Assembly (NCBI GenBank): GCA_947589695.1
Contig: CANQBY010000022.1
Coordinates: 1 to 12,361 of the forward strand
Origin: an uncultured Bacilli bacterium
GTDB lineage: Bacteria; Bacillota_I; Bacilli_A; RF39; UBA660
Reading direction: 5' to 3'
Length of the DNA stretch: 12,361 nucleotides
Position 1 is the stretch's first letter. Each line of letters starts with the position of its first letter. The translations under genes and the position numbers were made by a program. The notes under the pieces were generated by a model. The model was not told the origin of the DNA and made no database searches. It saw only the letters and a program-made list of their open reading frames with translations. Below, piece by piece: positions 7,184 to 12,361 of this stretch.

Positions 7184-8831
7184 ATTTGGTTTCTTTAGGT
7201 TTTAGAAATCTATTTTTTAATTTAGTTAAGAAATCAGGACCTAAGACATCGGAAACTAAGCCCATTTTATACGAAATAAGAAAATAGGTTAAAGCACCAA
7301 TTATTGAAGTTATGGCAATATAAATTATCGCCGAAAAACGAGAAGCATAATCTATTTTAATAAAAGTATTCATAAGCATAACCACAATGGTCATAACAGC
7401 TAAAGGTAAAATAACTTTTTTTAAAGCACTTAGGATTTCCGTATATTCAAAATGATATTCTTTCTTAAGAAAAACCATCGCAATAATAAGGGTAAGAGAA
7501 AAACCAATGATAGAAGCTAAAGTAGCACCATAATAAGCAGGCAAGCCTATGACATTTAAAAGAAGCATTAAAGGAACATCTAAAATAGTATTAACTAAAA
7601 TACCAGTTATTGCACTAATATAAACTAATTTAAAACGATTCATACTTTGTAAAGTGTAATTAGAAACAGTGTAAAGATTAGTAAATAAAGGAGCAAAGAT
7701 ACAAACTGATAAAATTGAAGCTCCTAATTCAAGATTATTGGTACCATAGAAAACGCGCCAGATTGGAGTACTAAGAAGCGAAATACCAAGACACATAGGA
7801 ATACTTACAAAAATAATTAAGGATATTGCTTTATTAAATTTATGGTTAACATCATCATATTTTTTTAAAGTAAAAGATTCGACCATATGAGGAATTAAAC
7901 TGGCTGATAAACCTAAACCCACAGAAGTAATAATTATACTAATTTTAGAAGCCCAAGTACTTATCCCGGTAGCAATAAATTCAACATCTAAAGCATTAAA
8001 ACCTAAAGAGTCCATCGTTCTTAAAACAAGGATCATATCAACATTATTGTAGATAGAAAAAGCTAAACTAATAACAATGGTAGGTATCGCATATTTAATA
8101 ATTTTTTTAATTATTTCCCGATCGGAAACCTCATCTTTTTTCGCAAATTCATCACTTAAATGAAGTTCAGCTTTATTCTTAACCATTTTACGATGGACAT
8201 AGAAAAAGGCACAAACACCCCCAATGAAAGCTCCAAAAACCGCAATTCCAACTGCATAAGTTAAATCGAGTTTTAACCATTTTAGAGCAATATAACTACC
8301 TAAAACAATAACTAAAACCCGGGCAAGTTGTTCAATAACTTGGGAATAAGAAGAAACCGATATAATATTATGACCTTGAAAAAAGCCCCGAGATACACTT
8401 AAAAATGGGAATATTAAAATCGCAAAAGAAACCGCCCTAATAACAAAAGCTACTTCTTCAATCGTATTTCCCCCACTTAAGTCACCTAATATTAAACTAG
8501 CAATCGTTCCCGCGAAAACAAACATAATTACAAAGGCAATGATAGCAATAAAAGCTAAAATTTTCCGACCTAAACGAAAAGTTCTTACTTTAGCTTCTTG
8601 CATATTTAAAGTATTATATTCATTAACTAATTTACCTACCGCATTAGGAAGACCGGCCGTAGAAATCTCTAAAAATAAACCATAAATATTATAAGCATAA
8701 GCATACAAAGCAGCCCCTTTAACACCGACGATGGCATAAAAAGGAATAACATAAAGCATACCAATAATCTTGGTAATTACTATAGCAAGCGTGGCAATAA
8801 TGGTTCCTTCGATAAAAGAATTCTTTTTCAT
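7182..8831 (-). CDS. ytgP: MurJ/SpoVB/YtgP-type lipid (lipid II or oligosaccharide) flippase
   Basis: This 549-residue polytopic membrane protein (about 14 helices) belongs to the MOP exporter superfamily. Members move lipid-linked cell-wall precursors across the membrane. Diagnostic stretches are the N-terminal NSFIEGTIIATLA, SIxxAGLPNAVGKLV-like STAGLPNAVGKLV (about 57-69), and RGFFQGH followed by SSYSQVIEQLARV (about 148-172), typical of the SpoVB/YtgP branch. Length is normal. The family N-terminus aligns with ATG 8831, and an in-frame TGA lies 18 bases upstream, so this start is firm. Oddly, no SD precedes it: the only strong SD lies 37 bases upstream, with a hairpin between (see 8832-8875). 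It follows cse60 in a likely operon. YtgP (lipid II flippase of vegetative cells) and SpoVB (spore cortex) cannot be separated by eye. Confidence 0.92.
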   Translation of the reverse strand: MKKNSFIEGTIIATLAIVITKIIGMLYVIPFYAIVGVKGAALYAYAYNIYGLFLEISTAGLPNAVGKLVNEYNTLNMQEAKVRTFRLGRKILAFIAIIAFVIMFVFAGTIASLILGDLSGGNTIEEVAFVIRAVSFAILIFPFLSVSRGFFQGHNIISVSSYSQVIEQLARVLVIVLGSYIALKWLKLDLTYAVGIAVFGAFIGGVCAFFYVHRKMVKNKAELHLSDEFAKKDEVSDREIIKKIIKYAIPTIVISLAFSIYNNVDMILVLRTMDSLGFNALDVEFIATGISTWASKISIIITSVGLGLSASLIPHMVESFTLKKYDDVNHKFNKAISLIIFVSIPMCLGISLLSTPIWRVFYGTNNLELGASILSVCIFAPLFTNLYTVSNYTLQSMNRFKLVYISAITGILVNTILDVPLMLLLNVIGLPAYYGATLASIIGFSLTLIIAMVFLKKEYHFEYTEILSALKKVILPLAVMTIVVMLMNTFIKIDYASRFSAIIYIAITSIIGALTYFLISYKMGLVSDVLGPDFLTKLKNRFLKPKETK

Positions 8832-8875
8832 ACTACATGTAAATCAATTAAAAGTTTTAACTGATTAGCTCCTTT
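8832..8875 (-). promoter_or_regulatory. Distant SD plus hairpin upstream of the flippase start
   Basis: On the minus strand a strong SD (AAAGGAG, 8869-8875) starts two bases after the cse60 stop, but is 37 bases from the flippase ATG (8831). A near-perfect inverted repeat fills the gap: AATCAGTTA and TAATTGATT arms with one G-U pair (8842-8866, 25 bases). Folded, it would leave 12 bases between SD and ATG. The minimal frame ATG-TAG lies just before the true start. The bridging role is inferred. Confidence 0.6.
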
Positions 8876-8877
8876 CT

Positions 8878-9048
8878 TTAGGTATAAATAATCATTGCAG
8901 AAAAGCAATAAATTTGTTCCTCCCCCATGGTCATAATCGCGGTACTAAACTTAATATCAATTACTTCTCCTTCTAATTTAGTCAAAAATTCATTCATTTT
9001 CATTTCTAAATCTTTTTCATGGGATTCATCAAATAGTTTTACTTTCAT
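8878..9048 (-). CDS. cse60: Cse60-family sporulation-associated small protein
   Basis: This 56-residue protein (MKVKLFDESHEKDLE at the start, EEQIYCFSAMIIY near the end) closely resembles Cse60 proteins of Bacilli as I remember them. They share the MKVKxFDExHEKDLE opening, a VIDIKFS centre and the IYCFSAMIxY ending. In B. subtilis cse60 (yteV) is a SigE-controlled gene of unknown biochemical role. The protein is cytoplasmic, with no membrane helix. The start is supported by TGGTGAT six bases upstream, and the stop is followed within two bases by the SD of the flippase gene, so the two are likely co-transcribed. The -10-like GATACAAT (9066-9073, minus strand) could be an extended SigA box (TGA TACAAT) or a SigE-like box. 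Confidence 0.85.
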   Translation of the reverse strand: MKVKLFDESHEKDLEMKMNEFLTKLEGEVIDIKFSTAIMTMGEEQIYCFSAMIIYT

Positions 9049-9077
9049 TTTTAATCACCAGAAAAATTGTATCATAT

Positions 9078-9536
9078 TTAATTATCTTTTATTGTCGAAT
9101 TAAATAATTTAATAAATTCGGTGATAACTTCTTGTTTATTTTCGGGACGAGTATTTTTTTCAAGTTTTTTATAAGTGTGATAATACTTATCGAAACGACG
9201 GTCATAGATACATAAATCAACACTTTTTTCTTCTTTTAAATTACTAGTTAGGCGACCCGTGATCCCTACACCGATTAAACTTTCAGTATATTTAGAAATA
9301 TTATAGGCCATTTCTTTAGAAACTTCAGCACTATAAACAGTATATTTGTTAATAGTTTCGGGGTTAACACCCATTTTAATTTTAAATTCACTACTATAAG
9401 TAACAGCACTAAATTTTAGAATATCACTAGCACCGGGGATATCTGTAATTAAACTAGCAAGCAAGCCACCCGTGCAAGATTCCATCGTAGAAATAGTAAG
9501 ATTATTAGCAATTAAAAATTCGACAATTTCTTTCAT
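9078..9536 (-). CDS. CinA C-terminal-domain protein, putative nicotinamide-nucleotide amidohydrolase (PncC-like)
   Basis: PncC/CinA-C enzymes deamidate NMN to nicotinate mononucleotide in pyridine nucleotide recycling. The 152-residue product matches a stand-alone domain: ESCTGGLLASLITDIPGAS (19-37) with the conserved SCTGG, AVTYSSEFK (44-52), and YSAEVSKEMA (about 68-77). The usual GIAGPxGGTxxKPVGTV loop is degenerate here (GITGRLTSNL, 91-100), and the later GDRxxIR block is reduced to KNTRPENKQ. Activity is therefore uncertain, though the reading frame is intact. The ATG at 9536 is chosen because AAGAGTGA lies five bases upstream; an ATG at 9566 would add ten residues and has no SD. It lies just upstream of cse60. 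Confidence 0.85.
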   Translation of the reverse strand: MKEIVEFLIANNLTISTMESCTGGLLASLITDIPGASDILKFSAVTYSSEFKIKMGVNPETINKYTVYSAEVSKEMAYNISKYTESLIGVGITGRLTSNLKEEKSVDLCIYDRRFDKYYHTYKKLEKNTRPENKQEVITEFIKLFNSTIKDN

Positions 9537-9589
9537 ATTTATCACTCTTATTATATATTTTATCATAAATTAAGGTTATTGTACATAAT

Positions 9590-9627
9590 TTCTAAAATAG
9601 AAAAAAGTTCTAAAATAGAAAAAAAGT
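9590..9627. repeat. Tandem duplicate of a 19-base element with a small inverted repeat
   Basis: TTCTAAAATAGAAAAAAGT occurs at 9590-9608 and again, with one extra A, at 9608-9627. Each copy contains the dyad TTCTA-AAA-TAGAA (9590-9602 and 9609-9621), spaced 19 bases apart. They lie between the terminator of the 84-residue gene and the pncC-like gene. They could be paired operator sites or a duplicated terminator tail. Confidence 0.6.
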
Positions 9628-9640
9628 CATAGGACTTTTT
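9619..9640 (-). terminator. Intrinsic terminator of the Gly/Pro/Tyr-rich gene
   Basis: On the minus strand AAAAAGTC and GACTTTTT form a perfect 8-bp stem with a 4-base loop (9621-9640), followed by more T residues. It overlaps two bases of the TAA stop. Confidence 0.85.
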
Positions 9641-9893
9641 AACGACTACGATATGGAATATATCCCCCATAAGAATTATAAGCATAAGGTACACCATAAG
9701 GAGGTCTTGGGCCCGGACCATAACCAGGACCATAGCCAGGATTAGGGGCGACATTATAAATAGGACGAGGTCTGGTTAAACCAACAGCAGCACCGCCCAC
9801 GAGAGCACCAGTTAAAAAGGGAAAGAAAAATTGACGTTCTCCTCCTTGAACACCTATAGGTCTATTATAAGGATACATATTTTGATAATTCAT
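9639..9893 (-). CDS. Small Gly/Pro/Tyr-rich protein with one hydrophobic segment
   Basis: The 84-residue product starts MNYQNMYPYNRP, has a hydrophobic segment at about 22-39 (FFFPFLTGALVGGAAVGL), then a basic-Pro stretch and a Gly/Pro/Tyr-rich tail (GYGPGYGPGPRPPYG). Small proteins of this composition are common in spore-forming Firmicutes and often annotated hypothetical or coat-like; I cannot assign a family. The start is firm: AGAGGTGA (9898-9905) is four bases from the ATG. It is a single gene with its own terminator and a possible sporulation-type -10 upstream. A longer-looking frame overlapping its 3' half on the same strand lacks an SD and is discarded. Confidence 0.78.
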   Translation of the reverse strand: MNYQNMYPYNRPIGVQGGERQFFFPFLTGALVGGAAVGLTRPRPIYNVAPNPGYGPGYGPGPRPPYGVPYAYNSYGGYIPYRSR

Positions 9894-9911
9894 GTTTTCA
9901 CCTCTTAATAG

Positions 9912-9920
9912 TAAGATATG
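9912..9920 (-). promoter_or_regulatory. Possible SigE/SigK-like -10 element of the Gly/Pro/Tyr-rich gene
   Basis: The minus strand reads CATATCTTA, fitting CATAnnnTA, with an AC 15 bases upstream (9936-9937). It would place the transcript start just before the SD. No good SigA promoter is visible in the 81-base gap. The match is short and could be chance. Confidence 0.3.
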
Positions 9921-9974
9921 CGAATTATGATTAATGTCTTAGACAAATACCTAACTTTTATAAAATAACAATGA

Positions 9975-10724
9975 TTAGTTTTCTGCTACTTCAGTGCTAT
10001 ACCAATAATAACCGGTATCGTTCTTTTTGAAGGTGTGTTTATATAAAGTAAATTTTTCATAATTGGTATTAAAATCTAAATTAGAAAGGGATAAATCAGT
10101 TTGATAATCTTTAATTATATTTTCTTCTTCCGTAATTAAATAAGCAGCATATTCATAAATAATTAAATTATTATTTAGAATTTGATAATCTTTTATTTTA
10201 CTTAAATTGTGATAATTGCTAGTATTACAAGCTTGTAAAGTAAAATTTTCACCATCATAACTATAACAATAAGAATTATATACTGCGACTATATCTCCTC
10301 CGTCTGCAAAATAAGATTTTATTGAGGGAAAACTAGTATTATACATTTCATGTAAAATATTTGTAATGTTGGATTTATTTATTTTTTTAGTTAAGCAATT
10401 ATCAGCTTCAATGGCATTAAAGTCAACTTGACCACACTTATTTGATATTTGACCTAAAGCCATGGATAATAAATAAATATTATCGACATTGGATAAATAA
10501 GAGTTAGCTTTTTGATAGGCATTATATTGATAAGCATTGGGAACATAACTTAAATAATTATTTAATTCATCTACACTTAAAGTTTGGTTATCATCTGGTG
10601 GGGTTTGATCATTATTTGGATTAGCCAGATTATGACTCATAATTATATAAGTAGTACTACTGGTGATAACTATAACTAATATTAAAATAAATATAAATAT
10701 AATTGATTTTTCGATTTGTTTCAT
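9975..10724 (-). CDS. Single-pass membrane protein, paralogue A of a tandem pair
   Basis: The 249-residue protein has an uncleaved-looking N-terminal helix (about 8-29, MKQIEKSI then Ile/Leu/Val-rich, ending TYIIMS). A polar Asn/Pro/Asp linker (31-50) and a presumably extracellular domain follow. The domain carries Cys pairs (NKCGQVDF...EADNC; YCYSYDG...LQAC) and ends in a block shared with its neighbour: NNNLIIYEYAAYLI and YKHTFKKNDTGYYWYSTE. No family name can be given; a surface or sensor role is only inferred. The ATG has AAAGGAT five bases upstream. It lies 22 bases after paralogue B's stop, so both are likely on one transcript. The same N-terminal and C-terminal blocks with a diverged middle show an old tandem duplication. 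Confidence 0.82.
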   Translation of the reverse strand: MKQIEKSIIFIFILILVIVITSSTTYIIMSHNLANPNNDQTPPDDNQTLSVDELNNYLSYVPNAYQYNAYQKANSYLSNVDNIYLLSMALGQISNKCGQVDFNAIEADNCLTKKINKSNITNILHEMYNTSFPSIKSYFADGGDIVAVYNSYCYSYDGENFTLQACNTSNYHNLSKIKDYQILNNNLIIYEYAAYLITEEENIIKDYQTDLSLSNLDFNTNYEKFTLYKHTFKKNDTGYYWYSTEVAEN

Positions 10725-10746
10725 ATTATCCTTTTTCTCCTTCTTT

Positions 10747-11538
10747 TTATTTTTCTATTTCAGTACTATACCAATAGTAACCGGTTGCATTTTTCTTAAA
10801 AGTATGTTTATATCTAGGAAAATCACTTTTGTGCTCTTTTAAATATTTAACTGCATCTTCATATTTTGAAAAGTTTATTTCATTTTCGATAAAATTAGCC
10901 ATATATTCATATATAATTAAATTATTATTTTCTACTTCATAATCATCTATGTAACTAACTGATTCATATTCGCTGGGATCCCCGCCTCCAGTTTGCATAA
11001 AATAATTATTATGATAAACAAATCCATAATTATAGTTAAACTCTTTATTATTTTCAATTTCACTAATATTGACATTATATACCTTAAGCATTTGTTTTTT
11101 TACATAATCTAGAGGCATATATCCTTCAACAAATTCCATATAATCATACTCACTTAAATATTTTTCGGGATAGTAATCTACTACTTTTAATTTTTGATTC
11201 ATATCAAAATCGCAATTTTTTTCTGTCCAACAAGAGCTTTCATCTGTAAGTAATTTACTAATTAAAATATCTTTATCAATAGTATTTAGGGTTGTTTTTT
11301 GATTACTATAAACATCTCTTGGTAGGATACTTAAATAATCCTTTAATTCATCTTCGGTGAAAGAGATTGTTTGCTTATTACTTTCTAATTCTTGATTTTC
11401 TTTATTTGGGTTTGAATTTTCTTGATTAGAATTATTATCATTTTTATTACTCATAATTATATAAGTTGCGCCACTGGCAATAACAGCTACCAAAATTATT
11501 ATAATAACTATTAAAATTGATTTTTCGGTTTGTTTCAT
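10747..11538 (-). CDS. Single-pass membrane protein, paralogue B of a tandem pair
   Basis: The 263-residue product has the same build as its downstream neighbour: MKQTEKSI plus a membrane helix (about 6-28, ending TYIIMSNK), a long Asn/Glu/Lys-rich linker (29-57), then an outward domain. It shares LKDYLSILPRDVY (paralogue A: LNNYLSYVPNAY), a Cys pair in SSCWTEKNC, NNNLIIYEYMANFI and the final YKHTFKKNATGYYWYSTEIEK. The central part is strongly diverged and has an extra GGGDPSEYES segment. The start is ATG 11538, six bases after GGGAGG; a TTG two codons upstream abuts the SD and is rejected. A promoter lies at 11568-11596. This is the first gene of the two-gene unit. Function unknown. Confidence 0.82.
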   Translation of the reverse strand: MKQTEKSILIVIIIILVAVIASGATYIIMSNKNDNNSNQENSNPNKENQELESNKQTISFTEDELKDYLSILPRDVYSNQKTTLNTIDKDILISKLLTDESSCWTEKNCDFDMNQKLKVVDYYPEKYLSEYDYMEFVEGYMPLDYVKKQMLKVYNVNISEIENNKEFNYNYGFVYHNNYFMQTGGGDPSEYESVSYIDDYEVENNNLIIYEYMANFIENEINFSKYEDAVKYLKEHKSDFPRYKHTFKKNATGYYWYSTEIEK

Positions 11539-11567
11539 ATGCAACCTCCCTCTTTCTTTTCAACTTT

Positions 11568-11596
11568 ATTCTAGCATATCAGTTTTAAAAATACAA
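11568..11596 (-). promoter_or_regulatory. Promoter of the tandem membrane-protein operon
   Basis: On the minus strand TTGTAT (11591-11596) and TAGAAT (11568-11573) are exactly 17 bases apart, and TGC precedes the -10. It serves paralogue B and probably A. Confidence 0.75.
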
Positions 11597-11611
11597 TTAG
11601 CAATACTTGGC

Positions 11612-11683
11612 TTGACAATTGTTTACACAAAAAAACTATTGTCAATATTTATGTTTAAAAAACATTTTAATTATGACAATAGT
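11612..11683. repeat. Three alternating copies of TTGACAAT/ATTGTCAA
   Basis: TTGACAAT (11612-11619), ATTGTCAA (11638-11645) and TGACAATAGT (11674-11683) alternate in direction. The middle copy can pair with either flank: the right-hand pairing makes the terminator at 11629-11683, the left-hand pairing an alternative 8-bp hairpin. Confidence 0.7.
11629..11683 (-). terminator. Intrinsic terminator of the 23-residue-repeat gene
   Basis: On the minus strand ACTATTGTCA (11683-11674) pairs with TGACAATAGT (11644-11635), a perfect 10-bp outer stem. An inner 6-bp stem AAACAT/ATGTTT (11651-11665) is separated from it by internal loops, and a run of seven T residues follows. Confidence 0.85.
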
Positions 11684-11695
11684 ATTAATTAATTG

Positions 11696-12361
11696 CTATC
11701 TTCCACGACTTATAGTATGTTCTTCTTGATAATTTAGATAAAAATCAATTATTTCTTTTTCGGTAAAAGAACTGTTTTTATCATGGATATTATAATAATC
11801 TAAAATAATTTTTAGAGGAACGAATTTTCTTATAGGAGGAAGCTCATTGGAAACAGGAATTATTTTTAATCTTCCATTTTGGCTTAAGCCTATTAAAGAT
11901 GTTTTTGGATATTTTTGATTATCGATGGTAATTATATCATTGGACTCGGTTACAGGATTATTCTCACTTTCTGCAGTTACTGGATTCTTGAAATCTTGAT
12001 TATAATCTTCAGTTTCGGTCATTGGATTGCCTTCACTTTCAACTGTTACAGGATTCTTGAAATCTTGATTATAATCATCAGTTTCGGTCATAGGATTACC
12101 TTCACTTTCAACTGTTACAGGGTTCTTGAAGTTGTGATCATAATCATCAGTTTCGGTCATAGGATTGCCTTCGCTTTCCACAGTTACTGGATTTTTGAAA
12201 TCTTGATTATAATCATCAGTTTCAGTCATTGGATTATTCTCACTTTCTGCAGTTACTGGATTTTTAAAGTCTTGATTATAATCTTCAGTTTCGGTCATAG
12301 GATTGCCTTCGCTTTCCACAGTTACTGGATTTTTGAAATCTTGATTATAATCATCAGTTTC
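11696..12361 (-). CDS. Repeat protein with acidic 23-residue tandem repeats, 3' part (runs off right edge)
   Basis: The frame is open to the last base, so the start lies outside; 221 residues are visible. The first 138 are six tandem units of 23 residues (consensus ETDDYNQDFKNPVTVESEGN plus PMT), very acidic and Asn-rich, with NPxT occurring twice per unit. A unique C-terminal part of about 83 residues follows, with IITIDNQKYP, SLIGLSQNGRLKIIPV, a predicted helix in LKIILDYYN, and FTEKEIIDFYLNYQEE. No sorting signal or membrane helix ends the protein. I do not recognise it. An apparent GTG start at 12319 is just a Val codon inside a repeat. A terminator follows the TAG stop. Whether it is secreted cannot be told without the N-terminus. 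Confidence 0.85.
   Translation of the reverse strand, partial: ETDDYNQDFKNPVTVESEGNPMTETEDYNQDFKNPVTAESENNPMTETDDYNQDFKNPVTVESEGNPMTETDDYDHNFKNPVTVESEGNPMTETDDYNQDFKNPVTVESEGNPMTETEDYNQDFKNPVTAESENNPVTESNDIITIDNQKYPKTSLIGLSQNGRLKIIPVSNELPPIRKFVPLKIILDYYNIHDKNSSFTEKEIIDFYLNYQEEHTISRGR
11948..12361 (-). repeat. 69-bp in-frame tandem repeats, six units to the window edge
   Basis: Six units of 69 bp fill this stretch exactly. By coded residues there are two types: B (ETDD...TVESEGNP) and A (ETED...TAESENNP). From the right edge the order is B, A, B, B-variant (DYDHNF), B, A. Units differ by few bases, indicating recent expansion by whole-unit duplication. More units may lie beyond the edge. Confidence 0.92.

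Noticed and set aside
9563..9754. 63-residue frame on the minus strand, overlapping the Gly/Pro/Tyr-rich gene
   Set aside because: Out-of-frame reading of the repeat-like tail. It crosses the terminator at 9619-9640 and has no SD.
11612..11645. Plus-strand promoter starting at TTGACA
   Set aside because: No -10 at 16-18 bases and no plus-strand gene downstream; the sequence is better explained as repeat arms.
11948..12361. CRISPR-like array, or internal sortase signals (NPVT/NPMT)
   Set aside because: Units are contiguous without spacers, in frame and coding. NPxT is followed by E or V, not at the C-terminus, and lacks the helix and basic tail of a sorting signal.
1..12361. Mollicutes genetic code (TGA = Trp)
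   Set aside because: All genes are full length with TGG as Trp and no frame needs TGA read-through. The lack of TGA stops among about fourteen genes is noted but is plausible with a strong TAA preference.

Overview
The window is AT-rich, gene-dense bacterial chromosome. Strong Shine-Dalgarno (SD) sites, TATAAT-type promoters, U-tailed hairpin terminators, a Bacilli-type gene set (murC, trmB, a YtgP/SpoVB flippase, cse60) and a class B sortase point to a low-GC Firmicute. My best guess is an uncultured gut-type lineage of Bacilli. All recognisable genes stay open with TGG as Trp, and the visible stops are TAA or TAG, so there is no sign of the Mollicutes TGA=Trp code. No rRNA, tRNA, insertion sequence, phage integrase or CRISPR array is visible.

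Layout. 1-154 (-) is the 5' end of a secreted Cys-containing protein, divergent from murC (306-1679, +, TTG start). 1744-2436 (-) encodes a wall-anchored-type protein ending in an SPDTG sorting signal, and 2552-4228 (+) encodes a class B sortase with a large extra cytoplasmic domain. These two genes are divergent and look like enzyme and substrate. 4379-4870 (-) is an unknown soluble protein with its own promoter. 5615-6085 and 4933-5622 (-) are an ECF-type sigma factor and an overlapping, translationally coupled soluble partner. 6142-6783 (-) is trmB, divergent from a small Asn/Met-rich coiled-coil protein (6838-7170, +). 7182-8831 (-) is a lipid flippase of the MurJ/SpoVB/YtgP type, preceded by cse60 (8878-9048, a 56-codon gene) and a PncC/CinA C-terminal-domain protein (9078-9536). 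9639-9893 (-) is a small Gly/Pro/Tyr-rich protein. 9975-10724 and 10747-11538 (-) are tandem paralogues with one membrane helix each. 11696-12361 (-) is the 3' part of a gene with 69-bp (23-residue) tandem repeats, running off the right edge.

How it fits together. The housekeeping backbone (murC, trmB, flippase, cse60) serves peptidoglycan synthesis and tRNA modification. From memory it resembles the order of the B. subtilis murC-ytmQ-ytgP-yteV region. Accessory, mostly cell-surface genes sit between these: sortase with substrate, secreted protein, tandem membrane paralogues, repeat protein and sigma factor with partner. The points I would examine first are the SPDTG/SrtB pair, the unusual N-terminal domain of the sortase, the ECF sigma factor with a non-membrane partner, a hairpin that may bridge a distant SD to the flippase start codon, and the recently expanded 23-residue repeats.
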